Source: Bryum argenteum (Eukaryota; Streptophyta; Bryopsida; Bryales; Bryaceae). From it: a DNA stretch of 64,000 bases. The position numbers and the translations under genes were made by a program. The notes beneath the pieces were generated by a model. It had not been told where the DNA came from, made no database searches, and saw nothing but the letters and a program-made list of their open reading frames with translations. The DNA lies in contig CM073321.1 in the NCBI GenBank assembly GCA_037043015.1, positions 3,725,001-3,789,000 on the forward strand, given 5' to 3'. Position 1 is the first letter of the stretch, and the number at the start of each line of letters is the position of its first letter. This document shows, one piece after another, positions 22,141 to 34,239 of the stretch.

Positions 22141-22491
22141 ATGAAAGGTCAAGCTCCTAAACGAGCGTATGCTATCCTCCCCCTTCCAGGACAGAATGCA
22201 GCAGCCCTAGAATATAGATCCTTGAACCTCCAAAAAGCCTCAAACGAGGACAGCCCAACAACACAGTCCAAAGAGGGAGCAGCACAATCTATTGAAAGCC
22301 CTTCCTTTTTGAGAAGAGAACATAAGTTCGTACCTGCTGAGGAATGCAAAAGTCATTCCAAGCGTTTATCGGTCGCATGCTCTCCTCTTTGGTCACCTCC
22401 AACTTCTCTTTTGATTTCCAATCAGCGATGTCAATATGGACGTCTTTTGAGTTCTTTTGGACAAACGTCCGGACGTCCGTCTGGGAGGTAA
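22141..22491 (+). other. Unrecognised 116-codon ORF
   Basis: Directly after the last element 2 palindromes, an open frame starts MKGQAPKRAYAILPLPGQ and ends SGRPSGR. No domain is recognised and there is no homologue elsewhere in the window. It may be chance. Confidence 0.15.
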
Positions 22492-22619
22492 ATCGGAATT
22501 ACTATGATAGTAGTAAATTTATTGACCATTAGAATGTATTGGAGGTCGCATCTTCGCCGTTGGAAGTGTTGTTGTCAGTTTAGGTAGTTACCATTGATTG
22601 GATTGGGCGACCCACAACT

Positions 22620-23060
22620 GTCCCATTGGCCTTGGCCGACCGACCGGTTGACGGCGTCGGATCGGTCGCAGCCGACAAATCGGTCGTCCGATTGGCCGCA
22701 GGCCGTCCAATCGGTCGCGGTTTGGGTCGGCCCACCGATCGGTCGCGGTATGTGGCGGCCGACCGATTGGTCGCGGTGGACGTCGGCCGTCCGATCGGTC
22801 GTGGCCGTCTGACCGGTCGCGGTCGGCGTCGGCCGTCCAATCGGTCGCGGTTTGGGTCGGCCGACCGATCGGTCGCGGTATGTGGCGGCCGACCGATTGG
22901 TCGCGGTGGACGTCGGCCATCCGACCGGTCGTGGCCGTCTGACCGGTCGCGGTCGGCGTCGGCCGTCCAATCGGTCGCGGTCGACGTCGGCCGTCCGATC
23001 GTCGCCAGCCGTCCGATTGGTCGGGCCGGTCGGCCATCGACCGTCGGATCTAGGTCGGCC
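22620..23060. repeat. GC-rich CGACCG-AT-CGGTCG array (first locus)
   Basis: CCGACCGATCGGTCGCGG and variants (CCGTCCAATCGGTCGCGG, CCGACCGATTGGTCGCGG) repeat tightly. A block of about 120-180 bp is duplicated (22700-22830 and 22830-22980). This is also a 6-bp arm, 2-bp centre palindrome. The long ORFs on both strands here result from the low-complexity composition. Confidence 0.8.
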
Positions 23061-23401
23061 CGTCGGCCATGCGACCGCGGCGTACATAAGGCCGACTGGT
23101 CCTCCACCCTCCTCACTTCATTCCTTCCTTTTTAGAGTGCGGACTGCGGAGTGGCTGTAGGTTGGAACTTTTTTTTAATTTTCATCCACAGGCTCCTTTT
23201 CATGGGGAGGAAAGAAGTCTTTCCGTTTGTAAGGGGGGAGATTTTGCAATTTTTTTTTAAAAAGATGCCAAAGCATGGGGTTGGGGGCAATGGGGGGAAT
23301 TGAGGCCGGAGGTCTTTGGCGTTTTTTCATCATGAGCAGAGGGAGCACCCATCGAATAAGTGCAAGAACTTTATTCGGGAGAATGTAATCGTAAGATTTC
23401 A

Positions 23402-24721
23402 TTAGGCCAACAATCTTTCACGTTTGTTCAGCAAATACGTGAGATACAAAGAAGAAGCCCCTGCGAAATTCAAAGAGGACATGACGGACCTCATGATGGA
23501 AGCGCTCCAAGATCCGGTGTGGAGACCGGAGACTGATAAACGTGGATTTACGGAGTGGATGGACGATAGATTAATTGATGTTCTATGGAACGCTGTCGAC
23601 ATATTGAAGAAGTATCAGAAATCGTATCGAGCGGATGATGTGGAGTTTAGGGATGTGGTATTGAACGCAGAGGCTTTTCAACAGGCGATGAGGCCGTATT
23701 CCAATAATCAAAACCGGCGCGGCTCCATAAAATGGTGGAGCACGGAGGAAGGAAAGTTAGTCGAGTAGGTTCGCATGAATAATTTGATAGTAATTCCTGA
23801 CATGGCCCGTATCATTGAACTTGAGAAGAAGAGTTTAAGAGGTGGTTACGGCACAATTTCCAAAGTTCACATAAGAGGGGTTGCGGCCATTGAAGAGTAT
23901 TGGGAATTTGCTGCAGAGACTCCCAACCATGCAGTGACACGACCAGACTTGGCGAAGGTAGAGCATCAAAATGAGGCATTAGCCGTGAGGATACACCATC
24001 CAGGTGTTATTCGTTTTATAGCCATTCATTCAAATAAGTTCCAAGGCTATACGTATTGGTGGAATGGCGGGATGATTCAATCGATGTTGGCCCTTGATGC
24101 AAAGTATGGAGATGATGTTAATGAAGATATTGCACTCACACCTCATTCCGATGATGAGCTTATTCAAGCTTGGCAGTTGGTTCGGTTTTGCAAAAAACGA
24201 ACTGAGCTTGTTTGGGCTCTAGTGCATATCATGAGTGAAGTCCATCGGATGAGCTACCTCCACAACAATGTGTCACTAGACAACATATTTCTCCACTTCC
24301 CTCAAGATGAATCACGAGTGTATATTGGTGTATGCGATTGGGGTTAACCACAAGCATGGATGATAAAATGAGGTCCTTGTACACGTTCACGAAACCCGAA
24401 GTGAGAATTGATACTCTACGAGCACGATATTGGGTAAATCCTCGGGTGGCGTAGAGAAAGAGTGATGATATTGACGTTATTCCCTTATTTGATAGAGCTT
24501 CGGAGGAGTTTGCTACGGCACGGATAGCACAACAAATCCTCAAGAAGACCATGTCGACGGCCCACGAGAATTTGCAACATCCAATAGGGCCTAACCGGTG
24601 ATCAAATCAAGACTTGGCAAATGCTTTTGACCAATACTTGGAGATGGTGGCGGATGCAAAGTATACGTTGACCCCACGTTGTCAACCGCTTCATGGAATC
24701 ATTCCATTGGCCGGTGCCGAA
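23402..24721 (+). pseudogene. Protein-kinase-like pseudogene
   Basis: A first frame (to 23768) has DLMMEALQDPVWRPETDKRG and ends at a stop. The second (23775-24347) has a glycine-rich loop (RGGYGTISKV), an HRD-like catalytic loop (YLHNNVSLDNIFLHF) and DWG in place of DFG. After a frame change just after 24340 the sequence continues RARYWVNPRVA, a likely activation segment (APE region). It then has an in-frame stop and ends HGIIPLAGAE near 24721. The catalytic Asp of HRD is replaced (HNN), so the protein would probably be inactive even if repaired. It may be a captured host gene in a transposon. Confidence 0.5.
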
Positions 24722-25680
24722 TGACCATTTTTGCACCAAGTACAAATAGTAAATTATTATTGCACATCTGTTGTAATTCTTGCGCCTTTATTAGCTTTTC
24801 AGATTCTTCATTGAAATCCTAATGTAGATGTAGGCAATTTTTTGGACTCAAATGTATTACATGCCTTCTATATGTAGGTACTTCAAGTACATTCTTGTTT
24901 TGATATACCTTGCAATGAATGACTTCTTCTCTATTGTCTCTTATTTTGGTTTACAGATTAACATATGATTTCATTAGTTAAAAGTATCTAGTTTTGCACT
25001 CCTTAGTAACTTCTCTTCCGTAATTTCTGTAAAACAAATCCAAAACAAATGCATGGCTTTCTATAGTATTGCATAAAATCATTTCTAACAATTCTCACAA
25101 GTATGTTGTTCATTTCTCATTTATTTTCCATCTATAAAAGTCTATAATTTATATCTCATCATCGCAACATGTACCCAATTCCAAAGATGTACCCAACTTA
25201 ATACCTTCAATAAAAATATCTTCAAACCTTCAAGACCCATATTTGAGAATATATAATGAAATATGAAACTTCTTCATTATATCAACCTTGCGTAGTTGCG
25301 TTATTAATGGTTTGTCCAAAGTCAAATCAAGCATAGTATGACTTTTCTTACCTATGGCATTTTTTTGTGTAATTGATGAACTTAGCACATGTTAGGTGAG
25401 AACATGAAAAGAGGGTTACAGCCAAAGAAAAGAAATTATCATCGCCAAGTGCACTCATAGTAAAAATACAAGACATTTCAATAAAATCCCTTGAAATTAT
25501 CAAATTGCATAATATATAAATATATGATATCATATATATCGTCATTTAGTCGGATAATCCATTCATAAACAAAATATGGATTTCAAGATCTTCAAAATTG
25601 GCCCCTAGCAAGGCGATAATGATGTAGGCATCAACCGTTGCAAAAAACTACATAACCTTTACTATAATGACACTATGTAT
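24722..25680. other. AT-rich stretch without recognised genes
   Basis: I see no supportable ORF, terminal repeat or tandem array here. Confidence 0.5.
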
Positions 25681-25689
25681 GATGATACA

Positions 25690-26907
25690 ATCATTCTTCA
25701 TCTGAGTCTACATCATCATGTTTACGACTTGGTGCAGCGCCGTATGTAGGATGTCCTTGAGAAGATTCTCCAAACAAGTTTGTTTGCCTAAAGTTTCTTT
25801 CACCTTCAAGCTGTTCAATTTATTCTTGCTGACTTAGAAGTGTGGCTTAATGTAGATCTCGTTGGAACGCCTCTTCTTCCTCACGAGATAAGAAAGGTGC
25901 TGAAGGTATGCTGTGACTTCCGAATGCATTCTGACCATATCCATAATTTGTATGGCCAACAATGTCTGATCTTCTATCATATTGGCCTTCATACTCGTAT
26001 GTATCCCTTGGGTGTGATGGCCTACGGGACTTCCGAATGCTCTACCATATTGGTTCTCATGATTATATGGGTTTATAGGATGAGTTGAGCTTGAGTTGTC
26101 TTGAACATTGGATCCGCTACCCTGCTCACTTCCTAAACCATGAGTACATCCTGTATACATTGGGGATGGGTAGTTTGAATTAGATCCACCTCTACTGTAT
26201 TTGCGTTAGACTCCGTAACTATGTATCTTGCTGATGGAGTGGCATATAACCATAGGAGTACTAAATTGGTGGTTACCATGGTAATACCCCTCATTTTTTG
26301 TGCCAAAGGATATTGGAGTGTGACGATCGTCATGGTTTGAATCATGGTTAGTGGCCCCATATGCCCTTGGAGTTCCATGTTGTTGAAGTTGGGCATCCAT
26401 ATCAGCTGAACGTTCTGAATAAGTAGTATAATAATCGCTTGGTCCCTTCCAATTCGTTGAATTGAATTGGTTGCTGCGATCCAATAAATGCACGTTCAAA
26501 CCTATCACAGTGGTCCAATCGATATCCTTGTGAAGAACTATTTCAGCCCAAACCATGGCCATTGTAGAATACAACATCAGCTCTGGCCATGTGTTCTTGA
26601 TTCCAACCGCAATTGTAACTTCATGATATCGGTGCGCAAAATGGTCGCTCTTGCAACTCTTCACTAGGCCTTCATGTTGAGGACCATATTTTTGTGCTTC
26701 GTTACGCGGCCATAACTTCATTATATGATACATCTTCACGTACTTCTTGCACATGGTGCAATTTCAAATGTCTGCCGTCTCCTCTCGCCAACCCGGCTAT
26801 GCAACGCAGTTTGTGTCACTCCATGCTTCCCAATCCATTTTTGCAGGGTCGCCCTTCGGTCGTGGAGACTTGGGCTCGGCCCTCGAACGTGAAAACTTCG
26901 GCGCCAT
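25690..26907 (-). pseudogene. Unknown multi-frame gene remnant with acidic C-terminus
   Basis: The minus strand begins MAPKFSRSRAEPKSPRPKGD at 26907. It runs via DWEAWSDTNCVA to a longer frame (26754-26206) containing WPRNEAQKYGPQHEG and HEVTIAVGIKNTWPELML. It then changes frame into an Asn/Gln/His-rich part (26160-25834) and ends KHDDVDSDEE near 25693. Stops near 26805 and 25836 and at least one frameshift show that it is broken, unless introns were missed. I do not recognise the family; the layout (basic start, middle domain, low-complexity tail) would fit a transposon-encoded DNA-binding protein. Confidence 0.35.
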
Positions 26908-27370
26908 TGTAGTACACATCTTTTCGGTGAATGAGCATGTTTTTTAACTTTTCATGTAATGAAAGCTTGTATTACCTTTCATTTTCGTTTCTAAGTGTGA
27001 ATTAGAGTCCAAATGAGATTAGAAGGGAAACTAAGTGAAAAGATAGAAAGTGAACCGTCATAAGTCAGATGAAAGGGTATGAGTTGTAAAATTGAGAATA
27101 CAATTAGACAAGAAGTTTTTATTTTCCTTTGAACACATGCAAGAGAATGTGTATCCCGCACTCGTAAAAGTGTGATTAAGTTTGAGTTTGAATTTGAAGT
27201 ATTGTGGAAGAGAGAATTGAAACAATTGTTGTTTTAACAACAAGTATAACATTGTTAAGTAGCACTTGACGAATGAATTAAGTATTGATTAATATAAAAT
27301 TGGAATTATAACACATTGCATGTGTTAGGGAAGAATTGTGAATATTAAATTGTGGAAATTATGAATATAG
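26908..27370 (+). repeat. LTR-like repeat copy A
   Basis: It begins TGTAGTACACATCTTTT and runs closely parallel to 51106-51562 for about 455 bp. It includes TGTAATGAAAGCTTGTATTA, the GTGAACCGTCATAAGTC stretch and CATTGCATGTGTTAGGG. No polypurine tract precedes it here, so it may be a solo LTR. Its true right end is not visible, because copy B stops at an insertion. It starts one base from the start codon of the minus-strand gene remnant. Confidence 0.6.
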
Positions 27371-27518
27371 TTTGAAGTGTTGAATGTTACAAAACACATT
27401 GTATACATTACCATTGAACTTGAGAGTATTGCGATGAGTTTTGATTCACAAAACAAATCGTACATTGAATAAAGAAAGTAATTGAAACCTTAATTTCGCA
27501 TTATTATTGACTTACGAT

Positions 27519-27743
27519 CTATTTTGTGACCATAATCGCATGACTTGACCGACTTAGACTCCCCAAACCAAGAACTCTCCTATCTATTGCCCTCGGGTTT
27601 TGTATTAAACCCTTGGAAAAAGGCTCTACAGCCATTCTGAGCAGCAACAAGGTGGCACATCGTGGGCGTGGATGACCCACAAGGACCCTGAGGAACGCAC
27701 TCGATGAAGCATTTAAAAAAGCCCCAACGTACAGCCCGTTCAC
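27519..27743 (-). other. MAVEP-type fragment, second copy
   Basis: The minus strand reads RMAVEPFSKGLIQNP, matching MAVEPYPNGF at 7.8 kb, with matching nucleotides on both sides (GAAGCAT...CTCAG). Here it lies on the opposite strand and next to a CGACCG array. Function unknown. Confidence 0.3.
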
Positions 27744-27829
27744 TAGAGTGAGGGAGAATAAGCCCCTCCATTCTTATTTATGCCGTCCGGGGGATCAGAC
27801 GCCATTGGCGAACTGGCACGGGCCGTCTA

Positions 27830-28110
27830 ATCCCAGACGGCAGCGGTCACATCAACGATCAAGCGACCTCGATCGATCTGTACTACCGATCGGAGCCGCA
27901 CGATCGATTGGCCAATCTCGACCGCCGGAGGGCGCGGTCGATCGGTCGATCTGGGCCGCTGATGTCGGCCGACCGATCCGAGCGACCGGGGACCGGTCTG
28001 TTGACCCGGCGTCCGGTGACTGGCCAGGCGACCGACCTCGCGACCGCCAATCGCCTTGGCGATCGACCAAGTCCCTCGGGCGACCGGTCGGTCGGTCGCC
28101 CCGCGTACCT
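27830..28110. repeat. GC-rich CGATCGGTCG array (second locus)
   Basis: Words such as GACCGATCGG, CGATCGGTCGATC and CGACCGGTCGGTCGGTCG are densely repeated in an AT-rich neighbourhood. The composition and core match the 22.6-kb array, but unit order differs. Confidence 0.7.
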
Positions 28111-29484
28111 TCTTCCCCCTCTTCTTCTTGCCTCTCCCCAAAACTCCCTATTTCCACAACTTCGATCACGTCCCTGCATTGCATATTCTCATTTTCAAAA
28201 TTACTATATTTAGCCTCTATGGTCCACGTGGCGTCTAAATCAGGGCATGGAATGTTCTGACAAGGGAATGTCGGGAAGATCTCTTTGTCAGAAACAAGAA
28301 TGTTTTATGACAAAGATACTTGGGGCTTTAAATAAATCTATAATAAGGCACTCTTTACAAGGGGAGTGAAGGCCAACAAATCTTCATGCCAATTCACTCA
28401 CCTTTTGAGTTGTTATGCCCAATTGGCTTGAATTGGACAAAACATTTAACAATCAATATAGTGGGGCCAATTTCCCCATTTGTAAAGCCCTTGGGAATTG
28501 GTGCCCATATCTAGAAGGAAAGCAAAGGCCATGGGGCCAATTCTTATTATTATCTAGACTTAATGTTTTTGATTTGTTCACATTAATTTTATTTTTTAAA
28601 AATATTCTTTCTTAATTTGAATCAAGAAAACGCTTCTAGGCCATGAATTGACATTCATTTCTTGTATCTCCCAAATTTTGTCAAAAATTGATCCATTCTC
28701 ACAACGAGATTTTGCCATGTATTGGCCCCCATTTATAGCTTGGCCCCTATTGTGTACTTTGAAGTGGCCCTAAATCCTCTCATATCACGTTCCAGAAATT
28801 TTAGCTATTCCTTGATGAGAGTATAGTTATGTCTAACATTGAAGAGATCTAAGTATATATCAAATGTAGATGAGCATGTGTGAGTAATTAGTTTTTATAA
28901 CTTTCAATTGGTATTATCGTATTAGTCAATATTTAAACTTCCTATTTAGGCCTTAACTTGTCCACATTTTATGGTCTATATTATTTGATGTGCATTTGGA
29001 AATTACTCCATTGTTGTGTATCTATTTTAGTAGTACTTAGAATTTAAAAACATTGTGCTTAAACAACTCATTCTATTATTGGCTATTTTAGTTTGACACC
29101 CTTGAACTAAGCTAGGAGCACATTTATATTGTAGTATAATTAATTGTACTTAATTTGTAGATATTAAAAATTGTAACGGATCAAAGTCTTCCTATTTATC
29201 ACAAAGGTTGGCACGGAACTCAAATTGTGAGGAAGTTGTATGCATTCACATACGATCAAATTGATCCAAGAGCAACACCTCTTATTCCCAACTTTGAATG
29301 CAGAGATGAAAAACACCCTATGTGTATTTCATTCGGACTAGTATGTCCTTAAAATGAAATTATAAAAATACAAGAAATTTGAAGACAAAATCAATAATAA
29401 ATTCAAGCAACAAATTTAATGTCGCAAGATAGAAATGAAGCCATATTAAAACGGGCATTGCATTAAATCCAGAGAGAAGAGCGA
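28111..29484. other. Stretch without recognised genes before the Ty3/gypsy ORFs
   Basis: This is where a 5' LTR, primer-binding site and leader of the retrotransposon would be expected. I see no clear counterpart of the sequence after 35378 and no certain primer-binding site. Confidence 0.4.
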
Positions 29485-31319
29485 GTGAAAATTAGAAATC
29501 GAAAAACAATACCAAACACAACAAGACTATCGGGGATTGCAAGACCTTCTAGTCCCGAACTTGGAACCTTGACGGAATTACAATCTTTTGATCAAGAATC
29601 AAGATCTAAGAAACAATCAATTGAAATTGATAAACCAAGTATACCACATGGAGAAAGCGAAGATGTATCATTATCTGAAGTAACTTTTGAACAAGGGCAA
29701 GCTTCGAGTAGTTTCTTGACAAACACATCACCGGTTGAATATCTATTTTTGCAACCTAAGGAAATTGATTTTGGAAATCCGGTTGTAGAATACTTAGAGG
29801 AGAATTGGAGTCAAGAAAGCCAAACCATTCGTGAAAGGTTGGAACAATTGTTAAAGTCAGGAGATTCTTATTTGGAGAATCCTATTTCTCCACCACACAT
29901 AGAAATTTCTACCGGCCAATTCTTTCCTAGTTTCAACAAGGATCGAATCAAAACTTCATCAAACTTAGCAGAAGAAGAAGAAGAAGAAGAACTCGAAGTT
30001 GAAGTGCCAATTAGTACAACCAAGCAAATAGAAATTAAGAACGATACAATGGCAAATCCAAGACCATTGAATATTGCACAATTTCTACTTTTCAATGGAA
30101 GACCGGGATTAGATCCAGATTTACATGTTGCAAGGTTTATAGCCGTATGCGTGGCTATTAAATTACCCGAAGAAGATTACGTGACTACTTTTCCCATATC
30201 ATTGGATGGAGCGGCATTGCTTGGTATGGCCAACAAGCAAATCTGGATACATGGGAAGCTTTACGAGTCGCTTTCGTAAATCAATATAAGCCATTGGGTT
30301 TCACAGAAAGCCTAAGAGAACGGTTAAAGAATATCAAAATGGGATTAGGAAAAAGCGTGGATTCTTTTCATGGAAGAATGGACGACCTTTTGACAAGGTG
30401 GACCATTCATAACATGCTAGATACATTTCTAACAAGTATATTTGTTGGAGGATTATATCCACCGGAATTAAAAATGTTTGTGAAGGAAAGAAGACCAGCG
30501 GATTTAGCAACAGCTTATAATACAGCTAAGTCATGGAAAGAAGCAAGAGTAGATGAAGATTATCTACCATATGTAGATACCCCTTCAATTCCTACCATCA
30601 AACCGCAACCAAGAATAACACCGGCAATGGCTCAATATGGCACAGGGCCATCAGTTGAATCAGTTGCGGTGAAAACAACTACCTCGGCAGCCAATGCGCC
30701 ACCTATGAATAGAACTGAAGAAATGGTAATAGACTTAGCTACACAATTCACAGAGTTGAAAGTGAATATGACTTCAAATAAAAATAAGAAGACGATTCTG
30801 ACGGATGTAAGATCCAATGTTTGGTGTGCGAATTGTAAAGGTTATGGCCATAGGAAAGACGAATGCCCTTCACTGTTGAACCAAGTACCAAGATGTGATC
30901 ATTATGGAGGAAGACATTCCATTGACCAATGTTGGCATCTTCATGGGAAGAATGTCAATCAAGTAAATGACAATAGACCATGGATTAATAATCCAAATAA
31001 AAGACCATTCACACGACCCAATGTGGGACCGCCGTATAAACCAAATGACAATAGACCAAGGTGGAATGACACCTATAATCAACCACCGGTTTGGAATGGA
31101 CCACCTTCCAATCCACAAACACATAGATATGGACCACTGCAAAAAGACAAACATTTAATATGTTTTTGTTGTGGTGAATTTGGCCATTATGCCAATGAGT
31201 GTCCAAATCCCAAGAAAGAAGAAGGTTATGTCCCTCAATGCGGAAGATATCGACAACCCAGCCACCGTGCAGAAGAATGTCTGCACCCGTATTTGCCCCC
31301 TCGGAAAGAGATTGGGTGA
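29485..31319 (+). pseudogene. Ty3/gypsy gag remnant
   Basis: The first frame (29485-30279) has a Glu-rich leader and NIAQFLLFNGRPG, the start of the capsid region. A frameshift near 30230 moves to the frame 30294-31319, with GFTESLRERLKN and the retrotransposon-gag core. That frame carries CCHC-type knuckles CANCKGYGHRKDEC and CFCCGEFGHYANEC, with altered knuckle-like motifs after each (CDHYGG...DQCWH, CGRYRQPSHRAEEC). The product would coat the element RNA. Confidence 0.8.
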
Positions 31320-32395
31320 AGGGAAGCACAATTAAACTTACAGAGGTCCTAGAGGCACCCAAGGAAGTCAACCATATAATACAAGAAATTGGTGTTCATC
31401 GAGTAGGTACACAAAGTACCAAAAAGCTTCCAGGAACTAATCCTTGGGAAACAAGATCCAAAGATTTGGATGACGAACAAATACAAGTACCACCGAGTGT
31501 TGTGATACCAAATTCAACACCTCTCCTGTACCAAAGGATGTACCAGATCAAATACAATTACCAGTGGAAATTCCTCAAATGTTGCCCATGAATCTATCAC
31601 CTTCTAAGGTGACTTTTGCTAACACAAATACAAAATACTTCAGAGCAAATAAACGAAGACGGAAGTGGACTATGAGGCTAGCTATAGGTATGGAACCTTA
31701 TAGCCTTTTGAAGAATTTGGATAAAATACAACCCAACATTACATTGCGCTAATTATTAGCCATATCACCTAAGTATCGGAGTGAATGAAGTCACTCGTTT
31801 AATTCACAAACATGTCGCCGAAGCTGAAGTACACGACATTTCTCTAGATCCAAGAACACCAAGCATAGAAGTAATGATCAATGGATCATTTATTGACAAT
31901 GTACAAATTGATGGAGGATCTAGTGTCAATCTTATGAGCAAGGAGACTATGGACGAAATTGGGTTGACATCAATGGTACCAACTCCTATAATGTTGCGTA
32001 TGGCCGACCAAAGTCGAGTAAAACCTTTGGGAATTTTGAAACAAATCTTGACTATCATTGGCGGCATGTCGTTCAAAACTGATTACATCAAATTTAAAAT
32101 AACCGATACAATTTCATCTTACCCAATATTATTGGGAAGACCTTGGCTATATTTAGCAAAGGCAAAAGATGATTGGGAAATAGGAACCATTACAATTGGC
32201 AAGGGCAAAGAGAAGATTACTTTGCTTATGTATCCTACTATTTATAGAGGAGAAACTCAAACAGATGAAAGTAAAATCACTTCGGAAATAGAAGACTCTT
32301 CAGTCTATGAGATTGATGCACCCATCTCTAAAATCTCCAGGAAAAATATGTTATATAAAACTATAGGAATGGGTGAATATTTCACTCTATTTTAG
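31320..32395 (+). pseudogene. Ty3/gypsy linker and aspartic protease remnant
   Basis: Short frames to about 31752 link gag to protease. The frame 31781-32395 holds the retropepsin-type active site VQIDGGSSVNLMS (DGGS for DTGA) and the second conserved part YPILLGRPWL. It ends at a stop at 32393 although homologous pol sequence continues, so it is broken. Confidence 0.8.
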
Positions 32396-32629
32396 GATTC
32401 TAATGATTCCGATGTTGCCATTTTATCATGGGAAAATTCACCTGTGTTTAATATACAAACGCAATTCGAATCCATAAGTGAATCTAATTCCACTTCGGAT
32501 TCTAAAGAGGGTGAAGAGTTTCCAAGTGAAACAGATCAAGTTCCTACTCAACTTGGCTCTTTGGAATTAAATTGCGAAGATATAAATTTAGAAACCAAGG
32601 AGGAACCCCAAGTAATATAAGTATATGAA

Positions 32630-33666
32630 GAATTAACTTCAGAGGAATTTACAACTTGGCACAAATTCTTCAAAGCAAACAAAAAGAGCTTTGCGTGGAC
32701 ATACAAAGACCTTAGAGGTATTCCACTTGAAATTTGTGAACATCGAATTGTTCTAGAAGAAAATACAAAGCCTATCTGACAACGACAACATCGCATGAAT
32801 CCAAAATAATCCTTAATGGTCAAAGAAAAGATTGACAAATTATTGGAATGTGGATTTATATATCTAGTTCCATATAGTGAATGGGTTTCACCGATAGTCA
32901 TGGTACCAAAGAAAAATGGTAAACTTAGAATTTGCCAAGATTTCCGGAAATTAAATGCGGTAACAAAGAAGGATCATTTTCCTTTGCCATTTACGGACAC
33001 GCTATTGGATAGTGTGGCCAGACATGAGACTTACTCTTTTCTTGATGGGTTCTTAGGCTACAATCAAGTACATATTGCTAAGGAATATAGAGCACTTACA
33101 ACCTTTACAACAGATTGGGGTACGTTTGCATATAATAAAATGCCATTTGGCTTATGCAATGCGCTTGATACATTCAAAGAGCAATGACAACAGCTTTTCA
33201 AAAATATTTAAGGAAATTCCTGGAAATATTCCTTGATGATTTTTGTGTATTTAGTTCAAAAGAAAATCACGCAAATCGACTATCCAAGTGTTTTCAACAA
33301 TGCAACAAATATGGTATATCCATAAATACGGCAAAATCACAATTCATAGTTCCATTTGGAAAATTACTTGGCCATATTGTATCCAAGGAAGGTATGGCAA
33401 CCGACCCGAATAAAGTAGCAATAATTGCTAATCTACCACCACCGAACACCGTCACGGAAGTCAAAGGTTTTCTAGGCCATGTTGGCTACTATAGAAGATA
33501 TATTCACAAGTATGCCGACATTGCGTTACCTTTGACGCATCTCTTGAGAAAAAGTGAAACTACTCCGATATGGACACCTACTTGTGTCAAGGCGTTTAAT
33601 ACTTTAAAACAAAAATTAATAAGTGCACCAATCTTAGTCTCCCCCAAATTGGGACAGGGACTTTGA
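32630..33666 (+). pseudogene. Ty3/gypsy reverse transcriptase remnant
   Basis: Visible are IVMVPKKNGKLRICQDFRKL, then NKMPFGLCNA. After a break near 33180 comes FLEIFLDDFCVFS, with FLDD in place of YxDD, then the connection part GFLGHVGYYRRYI. Stops and a frameshift disrupt the catalytic domain. Confidence 0.85.
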
Positions 33667-34020
33667 AGTGTACGTAGATGCTTCAAACATGGCTATTGGA
33701 AGCATATTAAGTAAAACAAACGACAAAGAAAGAGACCATCCAATATATTTTGCAATCCGGCAATTAAATGCCGCCGAACGAAATTACTAGGTCACTGAAA
33801 GGGAAGCATTAGGAATGATATTTTCCGTACAAAAGTATAGACATTACCTACTTGGCTACAAATTCACCTTCCATGTTGATCACGACGCACTTAAATATAT
33901 GATAAATAAACCACAACTTAGTGGTCGAATTGCAAGATGGGTACTTCTACTACAAGAATTCAATTTTGTCCTACAAGTATGACCCGGAAAATGCCACTTA
34001 AATGCTGATCATTTATCACG
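33660..34020 (+). pseudogene. Ty3/gypsy RNase H remnant
   Basis: The frame reads DFEVYVDASNMAIGSIL, YFAIRQLNAAERNY, a stop, TEREALGMIFSVQKYRHYLL, then HVDHDALKYM and NADHLSR. This order is typical of gypsy RNase H. Stops at about 33789 and 33980 interrupt it. Confidence 0.8.
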
Positions 34021-34239
34021 TATGTCCAATAAAATAAATCTAGAACCGATAAATGATGAACTACCGGATGCGCAATTATTCGAAGTAGATGTGATCCCTT
34101 TTGAATATGCCGAAATCATTCATTATTTGCAAAATGGAAGTATTCCAATACAATATACTTTTAAACAAAGAGATAAATTAATTTACAAAGCGGCTCCTTA
34201 TACTATGATAGGAGAAGTGTTGTATAAGAAAGGAAAAGA

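Noticed and set aside
22575..23135. Long overlapping ORFs on both strands (up to 178 codons) rich in Arg, Asp, Gly and Pro
   Set aside because: They run through the CGACCG tandem array; all frames are open because of the repeat composition, and the peptides repeat.
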